From positions 1 through 64,000 of the forward strand of contig JASANH010001177.1 of NCBI GenBank assembly GCA_030248295.1: a DNA stretch of 64,000 bases. The letters are read 5' to 3'. The notes under the pieces are model-generated. The model searched no databases. It was given only the letters and a program-made list of their open reading frames with translations, and was not told the origin of the DNA. A program made the position numbers and the translations under genes. Shown here one piece after another: positions 35,061 to 46,056 of the stretch. Source of the DNA: Mesodorylaimus sp. YZB2_4. Taxonomy: Eukaryota > Nematoda > Enoplea > Dorylaimida > Dorylaimidae. Each line of letters starts with the position of its first letter. The first letter of the stretch is position 1.

Positions 35061-35813
35061 CTGGCACGAGAGCGGTCTTGGGAGACTAGACCACGGCTCG
35101 TAAGAAAATCTTGGCAAGTACACCTGGCCTGGCCGCAGGAACCTTGCCAGTGGCCAACTGTGACTATGGTCTTCGATCGAACTTCCACACACGCACTTTG
35201 GACACGGGCGGCCCGTTTCCAAGGTGATCAACGATGAGCGGAGGGAGCTCGATGCCTCCTCGGCCATAGGTAACTTGCAGTTATCCCTATATTATATGTG
35301 CTCCATATGCTCGTATGGGCAGTTATGGATGGACAAAAGGACCGGTAGCAAAATGAACGAGCCCATTCGGGAGACTGGCACCATCTGGTCTTCCCACTCT
35401 CACCAAGCCGAGGATAGGCTCGTCGCGTCTCGACACCGCTCTTTCCTGTTACTCATCATTATTTACACGGGTGGGTCCCAATCGGAGGCCAGCCAGTAAT
35501 CGCCATGACAGTGGTGACTGACATGTTGGTGAGCATGCACGAGTTGAAACGTCCGCATCGTGTGCCACTCACAAGGTCACTTGGGTTGAAAGCATAGACT
35601 ACATTGCAGTACCGAGTCTGTGTTTTACCCATTTTCTGGAAGTAAGGCCGTAAGCCTCTGCTTCGAGTCCGACTCCTCACACGAGTCCTGGCATCCAATA
35701 TTTGACAAATACAGTCACGACACGAACCCAGCCTAACATACCAAATCATATACGAGACACCGAACAACCCCCAACTGACGCATACACATCCCAGATCACT
35801 TGTGGCCTACTAG
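35061..35813. other. Upstream part of the ankyrin gene and spacer
   Basis: It should contain the missing first exon or exons of the ankyrin gene. A minus-strand TATAATATA lies near 35290-35299. An ATG at 35267 opens a frame starting MAEEASSS, but it is too close to the TATA box and does not splice convincingly in phase. Confidence 0.4.
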
Positions 35814-36552
35814 TCAGCTCTTCTTGGTCTTATTTACAGTGATAACTGGTGCTGAATTTCTACGCGGAGATGTAGCTCTGGTCGTGAATTTCGAAAGCGC
35901 ACTCTTCTTTGCATTCGTATGTTGAGGCTGACGAGGAGCTCTCTTGTCCGGAACGTCCAAATAGCCGATCGTTGCTGCAGCTCCCTCCTGACCAGGAAGC
36001 TCGATATGCGTGTTGGTGTTCTCGTTGAATGTCGTGGCTTCGATAACTGAAATAGAGGAGTATGAGGAGGGTTGGCCTTGATGGTCAAGGTGCCACTGCT
36101 CAAAGGCCCCCTCTGAATCGTTTCTCAGCCTCCCCAGGGTAGTGAGCAAAATATGACATTTAATCACTTGTCTTACTGGTCACGAGGGCCCAGCTCTTTC
36201 CGCTTGATACCTGCGAGTTAGCTAATTGAGGCAGTTGTCTCGGTGCCAGCACTGGCATATGCCCGCTCCTTCATTAGGCTTCTTGTAATGAGCAACCAGA
36301 ACGTCATTCCGAGACCCCACCCAGTCCCTACTTGGACGGACAAGTGTTGCCCTCGTCAAGCACCGCAAGACGGTGGAAAATGTCGAGTCCCCTGACCAGC
36401 TGCACATGAGACACAGAGAACTCACATCAGCATCCCGCGAGAATCACAGCCTGACCCTTCCCCTGCTTACCTTGAATCTTGACCTTTAACCTGACACTCG
36501 TTTTGACTGGCTTCTTGGCCGTGCCCGCTTGTTTTGAGGCTCCGGTTCCCAT
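35814..36552 (-). CDS. Small predicted N-myristoylated protein, function unknown
   Basis: The model is exon 36471-36552 joined to 35814-36046 (phase 1), 104 residues. The N-terminus MGTGASKQ matches the N-myristoylation consensus (Gly2, small residue at 5, Ser6, basic residue following), and the next 20 residues are basic, which together favour membrane attachment. The remainder is hydrophilic with a Pro/Arg/Lys-rich C-terminus and no recognised domain. The 424-bp intron also contains AG acceptors (for example before GTATCAAGCGG), so an extra exon is possible. The protein is not recognised. Confidence 0.5.
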
Positions 36553-37167
36553 AAATCACTTCAATACAAAACATCACGACCAACTGAAAAATAATCCAAC
36601 CGCCATCCTCCCAACAAATCTTAAAGAATAAAAAATTGAACGCCGAAAGCGGAAATGATCGTCCGATAAAACGAGACACCTCGATCTTTTCTCAAAAAAG
36701 CACCTGTTCGCGTGAGTTTAGATTCAGTTCTCCTCGCTACCCTGAGTCAGGCCAGTAGAAAACTCTTGCACGAGAATGTTACCTTAGTAACCTTAGAACA
36801 TCGACCAATCGTCAACTAGGCTCAACATCGAATACAAGTGTCCACATTCCTTTGATTAGCTGCAAGAAACGGTACAGAAATGCCATGCCCTCACGGTCTA
36901 GACACACCTATCCCCCTCTCACATGATCCAAAAGAGATAAATTTTTAAAATCCCAATTAGTAATTACTTTACAGATTATCATTCAATTTAGCCTAAAAAA
37001 TAAACTCGGAGAAACTTAGTTTTACCCCTTAGTCACGGACACTTACATAAATTGAACATAAAACAAGGAGAGCTCTCCAATTAAAGCTGAGACGAACAAA
37101 AAGCAAAGCCTGTGATAATAACCTAATTTTATGAATAACCTAATTCCAGCTAATTCCATGAATTCTA
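36553..37167. other. Spacer upstream of the small gene and downstream of the acyltransferase gene
   Basis: AT-rich sequence without supported exons; it holds the 3' UTR of the minus-strand acyltransferase gene. Confidence 0.5.
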
Positions 37168-38799
37168 TCACGAGCCACGATAGTCCATATAAGTACCTAA
37201 CAAGTAGCCATACAAGGGCATGTATATCAGATGCCACAAAATCATAAATAATACCACAAACAAGCCGTGGTGGAAAATCATACCAGCCGTGTGATATTCG
37301 AGTACAACGCCGTCTCGGCGAGGAATTCCTGAGAAATGGCCGTGTTCGTAATAATGACTTAATAATGCGTCTTTCTCTCGCCACAAATCGTAAAGAAAAT
37401 CCCGTAGAACTACCTCGTTCTGATGCGGTACGTCTTGAATGGGGATACGACGATAATGCACGGCCACTTCGCACGGCGGATAATTACCGAAAGCGATATT
37501 GTCAAAGCCGAACGTCTCGTCTGCTTTCGGATAAGCAATGGTCATATCAATTAGGAATTTGAAACCAGGACCCGGAGGCGGAAGCAAGGGCGTCGACGGG
37601 AGTGCGATCGGACTTTCTGATGCTAAAAAAAATTAGGCATTACAATAGAAAAAGAAAAAGAAAAACCAAATATTGCCTTACGAATAGAAGGCGCTGGCAC
37701 TTGAGGAACTGGATTCGCCGTATCCAGCATTGCTTTAATTCCACCGATGCGTGGCAACGTGATATGCTCATAAATGGGGAATCCATGAGACTTGGCGTAC
37801 TTATCGTTCGATTCTTTGCGTTTATACAGGAACCCGCCTTCTGGAAATATGACGAACCAGCGACGTTCGCGAGTCCAATACCATTGACGCATGTGCTCGG
37901 AGAGCAGCTGATATTGCTTTTGGCGGGTATCTCGGCCCTGGAATAGCGATCAGCGATATAATAAGCTAGCATCTCACGAAAACAGACTTACCTGCATAAT
38001 AAAGAAATCTCCACGAAGAGTATTAACAAACCCGAAATTTGACCATTTGAACATTTGATCTAGAATCCACGTGACCTATAAAAAATCTGCTCCTATGCGA
38101 GTATATTCAGCCCGAAACCTTCATTTGCCACTTACCTTCCCACCACCAGCACCTTTTTTACAAAGACACGAACATATGATCGGCACATCGGCTGTGCTTT
38201 GATGATTAACAAGAACCAAACATCGTTCGTTTTGATACGCATGCGGAAGATCGCCGTATTCAACAACTAAAAAAGAAATTGCCAGATTCCATAAGCGAGT
38301 TTTCTGACCAGCCATCTTATACTGTCATATCCTGCAGTCCAAATCCAATAGCCGATAGTGCGAAGAATTTCACGAAAAAGCCACGAATCGGATTGCCAAT
38401 AAAATGAAGGCCTAAAAATTATCTTCAGTGACATAAATGCCATGAGAGCATGACCGAATATAACTTATTGATTCGCTGGCTGAAGTTAATCATACTAAAA
38501 CCATCTCTTCATCATAGACGACACCTGATGCCACGCACAATATCAAAGAGACAGCTGCACCTCTCGCCGTTCCAAAAAGGCCACCCAAAATATTAATCAC
38601 TAAACCCATCTTCGATGGCAAACCATTCTTACCAAATCCATCGAAATACGAAAAACAGTCCGACGAAAGTAGCGTAGACAGGAATTTCAATCAGATTATC
38701 GATAAATATCCAAATGCACCGAATGATCGCCAGAAGCAGGATACGCCAAAACGGTTTCGTCCACGCTTTCCTCTGCGGTCGATCTACTGCTGCATTCAT
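37168..38799 (-). CDS. lpgat-1: LPGAT1-like lysophospholipid acyltransferase
   Basis: Six minus-strand exons (38633-38799, 38323-38411, 38136-38266, 37992-38075, 37682-37937, 37168-37622) give 393 residues, close to the usual length of LPGAT1. The enzyme transfers an acyl chain from acyl-CoA to a lysophospholipid (classically lysophosphatidylglycerol) in the ER membrane. Motif I is N-His107-QSTA-Asp112 (the catalytic HX4D) and motif III is FPEGGF at 188-193. The N-terminus has a hydrophobic segment (about 18-52) and the C-terminus another (about 350-380), as expected for a membrane-bound acyltransferase. HITLPR after the FPEGGF block also fits. The symbol follows homology only. Confidence 0.88.
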
Positions 38800-40008
38800 G
38801 TTGAGTAACGATCGTCAGATCCGAGATTTGATTGATTATTAATCGTCTTTACCCACAAGGAAACAGACCTAAACACATTTAAAGATCGAAACACTGCAAT
38901 AAATTCACGATTTATTTCTAATTCTCGATGCCTCTCCCTCCCTCTTAATCAAAATATCAAATATCAAGATATCAAATAGATACTATCGAATTTCAGAAAT
39001 CACCTATTCCCAATCAAATTTGCCAGACGACCATCCCACAGGCGATTGCCAGCGGCGACTTATCGCACAAGTACCTGAGCATCGACCCGCGCGCCAATTC
39101 AAATCTTCCAAAATGCTGCCGAACTATAATTTACGTCAAATAGAGGTACAATATCATTTTGTAATGCAGTCAGTGCATAAGTGCTGAAAAATGCTGACAC
39201 ACTCGCACACAAAATGCACGATATCGTATCGTATGCACACAATCATTCCTGCACGAATATTCATACAAAACACTCACCCGCCTCCGTCAAATAACAAAGG
39301 CGACACAAACACAGACCATATTACGTACACTTGCACCAAATTCCACGTACATTATCAATCATAATTATTTTCTAAACCATAAATACTCCAAATTCGTCGA
39401 TAAGAAACGCTATCTTACTGATAAGCCGACTGCACTGCACACTGACCATCGGCCACTCTCCAGCACCTGTCAGGGAAAGAATACACCAACCTACGCCTTC
39501 CCCTTCCCCTCGCAACAGACCGGCAGGCCCAGGCCACACAAACACACCTACGCATATACATTCGTGAAAAACCAGAAACTGGCAAAAGTATAAAGAGCAA
39601 GCAGACTCCTAAAATATGGCGTAATTGCATCATTTCACGAAGGTATATATCTAAGTGCAGTGCAACACACACCATATACACTTAAGGTCAGACAGGGAAA
39701 GCGCAGTTTTCCCACGCCAAAGAATATCTTTCGCGAATCACCCTGTTTACACACGAAACCTAGTGCCACCAAATCGACACTATACAAATGCCATTATTTC
39801 ACTCGAAAGTAAACCAAAACAGTTTTTTTTAAAAAAAGCTCAAGATGGATCCCTTCGAAATCAAACCTTAAACTGCTTATACAATGCATTCGGAAGAGGT
39901 AAGCGCCCCTTCTCGCCCAAACAAATCCAAAAGAAGGTTCGACTGAAGAGTACTGTAGAAACAAATAATTTCGTTGACCTTACATTTTCGCTCATAAATT
40001 ATTCTCCA
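38800..40008. other. Spacer between the acyltransferase and striatin genes
   Basis: About 1.2 kb, AT-rich, containing the acyltransferase promoter and striatin 3' UTR. No coding exon is supported. Confidence 0.5.
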
Positions 40009-43000
40009 TCAAACGAACACCTTGGCTAGACCGTCAGCGCCAGCCGATGCGATTAAAGGCCTGGACGAATGGAAAGCCACCGACATTACGCTTTCGTCGA
40101 ACTTTCTTCTATGAGCGGTGATCTCTTGCAAACACGTTTTCGTATCAAAATTCCATAAACGAAGGGATCCATCATGGCCTAAAACCAAAATTACGCGCGT
40201 CCAATACATTTTTCAAACCAAAACCCCTCCTTCTCCTTTTTTCACATTATCTCCCGAGTGTAAGTGTTTAAGTAGGAGTTTCCTAACCTTGGCTCTCCAT
40301 CACACGGCGTCCCCACGCAAGCCACCCCGTGCTCAAACACAGACTTACTTCCAGACAAAAGATACAGTCCATTCGGATCGATAGAGATACAAGTTACTGA
40401 ATCCAAATGAGCCACAACAGCATCGATCAACTTGCCTGAAAATAAACCTCCCTCAATTCCTTTTACTGTCATTCTTACCTCAACCCGAAACTCACCAGTG
40501 TTATTATCGAAAAATCTGATCATACGATCCTCGTGGGCAGTGATCGTAATAGGCAACGTCGGGTGACTTACAATTTGATTAATTTGTCCACGACTATTAG
40601 CTGGATCTAAAAAATCAGCAGATACAACATTTGTCTCCTAAGCCTCTAATTTTATGTCCCTACCTTCCGTTCTGCTTTCAAAACGCAAAACAGATTTGCC
40701 CGTTTCTAAATCATAAATAAAGGCGGAAGACGAAGTATACGCGGCGACAGCTTGTTGTGGATCCGTGCTGACAAAATCAGCGGAAGTAGGCACGCCTTGA
40801 TCTGCAAAACACTTCCGCCTTTTTATACATTCTAAACGAAATATCTTTCTCAGCTTACCACTTTCTGGCTGAAACGTTCTCAGCAACGGTTCGGCCACGC
40901 CCGGTTCCCATAGCTTGAGTGTGCCGTCAGCGCTGGCGCTAATTAACCGATTATCGCTAGTATGAAAAGCCACTGACCAAACGGCGTCGTCATGGCCACG
41001 CAATGTTTCCGTCAAGACAGAAGCATCGTATACATCGTACGGATCCACATTGGGCGGGGGTAGCGTCCAACAACGAACGGTGCCATCAGTGCCGCCCGTA
41101 AAACACGAATCGCCCGTCGGAGACATGCACAAACATAGAACGGCCCCGCTAAAAACAAAACTCGTGTTATCCTTATTTTAACTCTATTCTTCCACAAAAT
41201 CTAATCTATCTAAGCCTAAGCTTGGCAAATAAACGCACTTACTCGTGTCCGCGGAACGTATAAACTGGTTCCAAATCTTGCGCGAGAGCTTTTTTCCCAT
41301 TGCCGCCTGCACTGGCTCCATGCGTCGGTGACAAACCTCCCGAGCTGCTATGGAACTTCTGCAAATTCCACAGTTTCATTGTTCCGTCTTCGCTAGCAGT
41401 CAACAAGACAGCTTCGACTGGATGAAAAGACATGGCTCGAACGCAATCGAAATGGCTACGCAATGTGTAACGAACACTCCACGTTTTACGCAGTGAATCT
41501 TCAATCCCAGCCAGCTAAGATCAAAGAAAACGATTGTAAGTTTAGCTGAGTACACAAGGCGCAAAAAACAGACTGAGCCATGGAAGTATATAACTTACAT
41601 TATCGCGCGTCACCGGATCCGATTCATCCACTTGACTGAGTACGGCCAAATCGCCTAAACCAATACCTTCGCTGTCCAGTAAAGCTTTCGGACTACCAGC
41701 TCCGCCAGGTGTTACGCCTGGTTCGGCTCCGAAATTCTGTCTCTTCTTGTCACCACCATTCGTATTACCTTCGCTATCGCCGCCAACATTCAAGGATTTA
41801 ATCATCTCTTGCAATTCGGCTCGCGGAACGCCTAGAATTAACGGGAGCATACTAATAGGCATATCGAACAATGGAAACCAAAACTTACGATGCGAAGACG
41901 ACCCTTTTTTTGTCATGGCTTCTTTTTGATACTGCTCCTTTTTTCGATTCAGAGCTTGATAATCGACAGCGGACCAGTTTTCGCCGCCGCTATCTTCTCC
42001 ACCACTTCCGTACCCGCCACTCGCTGTATCTTTTTGACGGCGTGCAGAATCGGCCTTATCTCCGCCCAAGAATTGAAACTCGTTCAATGCTTCTTCCTCA
42101 GCACTGTCTAAATTACGGGCACCGCCGACAATTGTAGTTCGTTTCTTCACTCCTCGATGAGCCTCGTCCAATGCAGCATCGGTGTCGTCGTCATCGCTTC
42201 CACTGTCTCGATCACCGCCATCCGCGTTAGCCTTGCCAGTCGCTGACAAAAAATCCAGAGTAGCCAGCACTGATTGTTCGCTTTCCATTAATGCCTTCTC
42301 CGCGACGGCACGATTCAACGCTTGCTGCTGAGCTTGCTAAAGAAGAAAATGAGCCTTTTCATTGATTCGGAATTCGGGCTAGCCCATTAAAACACTGAAC
42401 TAACCTTTTCTTTGAGACCATTCACGTCGATGCCACCGACCGCGCCCACACCTTCTGCATTATTCAAGCCCAATAATGATCGAACGCGAAATGACCGGAC
42501 GTCTAATATCGTGTCCGTGTAGCCGATTTCTTGTAAATACCTGAAGCGAAGAAAAATCATATTTTAACAAATCCAAAGCGTCAGGCGAAAACTGTACGGC
42601 CATATGAAAGCTGGAAGAACGTGAGACGACTCGTATGAATTTAAAATACTAAATGGGCAGACAGTGTGGAATTTTTAAGAACAAATCGCTTAGTGCTTTC
42701 CTTTAAAATAGCATTTCACTTACTGTCTGAGTAATTGTCGACCCTGCCGCCAGCTAGTACTGCTGTTCGGCTGTGTGGTTTGATTACTGCCTCCGGCACC
42801 GATGCTACTGACCGCATCGACATCCGCCGGAATACCATGTTGCTCGTCGCCTATGGTCCCACCTTCATCGCCATCAACAGCGTCAGTTGCATCGAAACCA
42901 ACTTGACCAGCATCGTTTACGCCGTGAATGAGGCGATGGTTTTTCAATCTGAAATAAAAATTGGGAATTATAGCCCGTGGGGGACATAAGGGCTATCTTT

Positions 43001-43555
43001 TACCTTTCTTGCTTCAACGCGTACTCAAGCATTTTAATTCGTCGGACCAAATCGTTCTTCAAATTTTCCTGTCCTTTGCGTTCGCCTTGCAGGAATGCAA
43101 TCCGAGCTTGCAACTCGGCTCGTTCAACGTCCCATTGAGCACGTTCCATTTCGAACTTCGCCCATTCGTGTTGAATAAAATGAAGAACACCGGGTATCGT
43201 ATATTGTACCTTCGTCGGTTTCTCATCTAAAGAACACGAAAGCCGTTTAGTCTAGCTCAGAAAAATTGCTTGTAGTCTAGCGGAAATCCTAATAAAGTAT
43301 TTGATAACCCAACTAGGAATCAAGCTGCAGACTGTAATTTTGGCACCAGAAATATGGCTAGCTCAAGGAATAAAGCAAGCCCTACGAAGATGGTGCCTCA
43401 TACAAATTTAAACTATCCCTGTAAGTAAATAGAATGTTCTACCATTTAGTTATACCTTGTTTCTGAGCATCACCATTTTGTGCATCGTCGCGATCGATGG
43501 AAAAAGGCGCCGAGACATTGTCGTCAGTCATGTTTTCGCCGGTAAAGTTGACCAT
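40009..43555 (-). CDS. strn: Striatin (STRIPAK scaffold, PP2A B''' subunit)
   Basis: Twelve minus-strand exons: 43456-43555, 43004-43226, 42724-42948, 42405-42540, 41889-42336, 41599-41831, 41243-41514, 40859-41148, 40664-40801, 40496-40606, 40349-40435, 40009-40178; 810 residues. The N-terminal block YTIPGVLHFIQHEWAKFEMERAQWDVERAEL includes the caveolin-binding segment and the coiled coil that binds PP2A; the GERKGQENLKNDLVRRIKMLEYALKQER part is strongly conserved. A disordered acidic middle follows, then WD40 repeats (SHFDCVRAMSFHP, DGTMKLW, DGTVRCW, RGHDDAVWSVAFH, SHPTLPITITAHED). Striatins assemble GCK-III kinases, MOB4 and PP2A. The start could be ATG 43555 or the in-frame ATG 43531 (802 residues). 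Confidence 0.95.
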
Positions 43556-44111
43556 TCCTCGTTCCGTGAATACCACATATGCAAGAAAGACAACTAGATG
43601 AATCGAAACGGATCCAGTTAGAATATAAGCTAAACACAAAATTGATCCATGTTCAAAAAGATAAGGAGCGCATGACTTCTCGCAAAAATATCTATTTCTT
43701 TCGAAAAAATGAAAAAAAAAATTTTCATGGTTCCCATCGGTCCGGTGTGCGCACATGCTAATTCAGGTGTAGTTGTCATAAGCAGTCGTGTGCAGGAAGT
43801 TGTTCGTGTGCCTGGGTGGAAATTGCGGGAAATTTGAAATTTCTAGCAAACCGGATTTTCAGCTAACATACGAGTATGCGCTCAATCTCTTTGACTGGAC
43901 AAAATGCCAAACTCACATCGCAGAATTGATTCAAGCAGATAAGACATACAACAAATCTCATACAAAAGATACCATTTGTCTTTGCATGGCAAAAATGATT
44001 CGAAAAATAAACAAACCAGTCACTCAATCGTTGGCCGAAACCAGAGCACAAGTTTAGCTCACACGGGTTGGTCTCAGAGCAGACTTATCTCTACAATCCC
44101 GCATCGTCTGC
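43556..44111. other. Spacer upstream of striatin
   Basis: AT-rich sequence with a 9-A run near 43710. It holds the 3' UTR of the bZIP gene and the striatin promoter. The open frames seen here have no domain or splice support. Confidence 0.5.
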
Positions 44112-45481
44112 TCATTCGTCTTTGAATGGCTTTCGACGATCCAAATATGTCTTCAATTGTTGCTCCAATTTCTCATTCTCCGACTTGACCTTGATTAGTT
44201 CACGATTCATTGCCCTTATGCGCACTTTAAGCTGACCTATTTTGGTCCTCATAGTCTGGTTGCCTATTTCCATAGCTTCCATTCGAGCTTTAGCTTTCAA
44301 TCGGCTCTTGCGAACGGCTTCATTATTTCTCATTCTTTTCATGTGGTACCACTCGTCGTCCATGGTCGTTGACTCGTTCGAGACAGGCCGCTCGCCATAA
44401 AAATGTAGTGACCTGGTGGAAACGGTCGAAGTCTTCCTCGGAGACTGTGCGCGCGATGATGTCGAAGGCGTGTGGTGGACGAGCACTGCTGGTGGTGGGC
44501 TAAGGGGCACGACGCGAGATGGAATGGATTTCTCAAATGGACGAGCATTGGTCGAGCTATCAGGGCAGGCTTGCAAGGCGGGCATATCATTCCACCCATG
44601 CAAACTGGATTGTTGGCTAATATCGATTCTGAGACCAGTAACTTGGTCGAACGAAAAGTCGGCTTCGGCATACACTCCATATGGCGATGAGAAATGATCA
44701 TACGACGCGATCGATGACGGAACAGTTCCTCCATCCGCGTCAGTTGCAATAGGCCCAAAGGCATCGCTTCCTGAAATTAACGCAGATGCGTGAGTTCACT
44801 CTAAATACTACCTTACTTGTGACGGCGGGGATCCCTCCCCCCCCCCCCCCCCCCGCTGTATTCTATTGACTGCATTTGACACGTATCTGCCACGTCGACC
44901 CTAAACATCCACTCATCCCGTTCTCAAAACCGACCTAGACCCGACATAGAACCAGTTCCTGTCTCGACATTTCACCCAGTCACAGCTCGCACATTCCCTG
45001 TCTCCCTCAAAAGCCTCTTTTCCATCCGTTGTGCAAGCGCTGACGTCAGACATGGCTGGCGGGAATGAGTTGGGCTGCGGCCAACTGTTCAGCCACCTTT
45101 CAAGTGGGTGGGCATGAATGACGTTTGTTTTGTCAGACGGGCGCTATTTTGGGAAGATTACAGTGCGAAGCAAGGTAACACACAGGAACTGCAGAGATAT
45201 CCTGATAGGAGCACCCACCTTGCGCAAAGATAGGGCTCAGATGGAATGACGCAAGCTTACGATTAGTCACTACCTGCTTCCGCATCGTCTTCCTTCAAGT
45301 ATCGTAGAAGAGGGTCCAAACGTCCCAAGTCGACGCTGTCTTCTCGTTGGAGTATGCCAGTCAAAGCTAAAGTGCCATCTTTTTTATCTTCGTCAATGAC
45401 TTCCATCAGAAGGCCCAATGTATCTTGTCGTTGAAACGTAGGACGAGACGCCAATTCAGATTCGTCATCGTTGGTTTCCAT
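44112..45481 (-). CDS. C/EBP-like bZIP transcription factor
   Basis: Two minus-strand exons (45274-45481 and 44112-44770, phase 1) give 288 residues. The C-terminal bZIP has a basic region (about 213-232) with MRNNEAVRKSRLKAK, the N-x2-AVRKSR signature of the C/EBP family, followed by a coiled coil (about 233-276) whose heptads carry mostly Met/Ile/Leu. The N-terminal part is acidic, suited to transactivation, and the middle is Pro/Ser-rich. The protein would bind DNA as a dimer in the nucleus. An ATG at 45712 is in the same frame and would add 77 residues; 45481 was chosen because the upstream stretch does not look coding. A consensus CRE lies in the intron. Confidence 0.87.
44837..44854 (-). 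repeat. Poly-G tract (18 G on the sense strand) in the bZIP intron
   Basis: An uninterrupted run of 18 C on the plus strand, hence poly-G in the pre-mRNA of the minus-strand bZIP gene. Confidence 0.85.
45041..45048. promoter_or_regulatory. Palindromic CRE/bZIP site TGACGTCA
   Basis: A full consensus CRE in the 503-bp intron of the bZIP gene, with another TGACG half-site at 45118-45122. CREB/ATF factors bind this palindrome; C/EBP factors prefer a different site, so direct autoregulation is only a possibility. Function is inferred. Confidence 0.45.
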
Positions 45482-46056
45482 AATTCCTAACCAAATTTGT
45501 CGCTGTTTGGGACGAACAAGCAACAAATGCAAATTTGGCGATAACGCGTAAAGTTTTTTCTCATTTGCTGTGCACACTTCCTCTTCTGATTGTCTGTGTG
45601 GCCGTGGGAACACTCGACAGCTGCCAGCCGACCTCACAGGGGGAATAATTCTCAGCGATATGGCATGGACGAGTTCTCCAGTCGACGTCGCCTCGACGTC
45701 CAGGTGGGGCACGTGAGAGAATGCGTCAGCCCGTCAGCCCATTTTCGATTGGCTGCCGTGCGACGACGCCAATGTTTGGAGAAGATATGCTAAAAGTACA
45801 ATGACGAATAGTCATGAGGTGAGCAGACGGGTAGCCGTGGCGAGCGACGCGTCTGCCAGGCCAAGCCGGCGAGTACCTTTGCCGCAAAGTGGCGTCATGT
45901 GATGTCATCATTCCTTTCCTATGATGTATTGTCGACAAGCCAAAACGAGCCAGAACCTAATCATTGTTACTCGCGCATGACTCATTCTCACAAGATCGAG
46001 GATAAAGCATATGAACAGGAACACGTTCAGCTAAGCAGACTATATAGGTCGTCCTT
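45482..46056. other. Spacer between the bZIP and OST-alpha genes
   Basis: It holds the upstream region of the bZIP gene, including an open frame continuous with exon 1, and the 3' UTR of the transporter gene. No other exon is supported. Confidence 0.45.
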
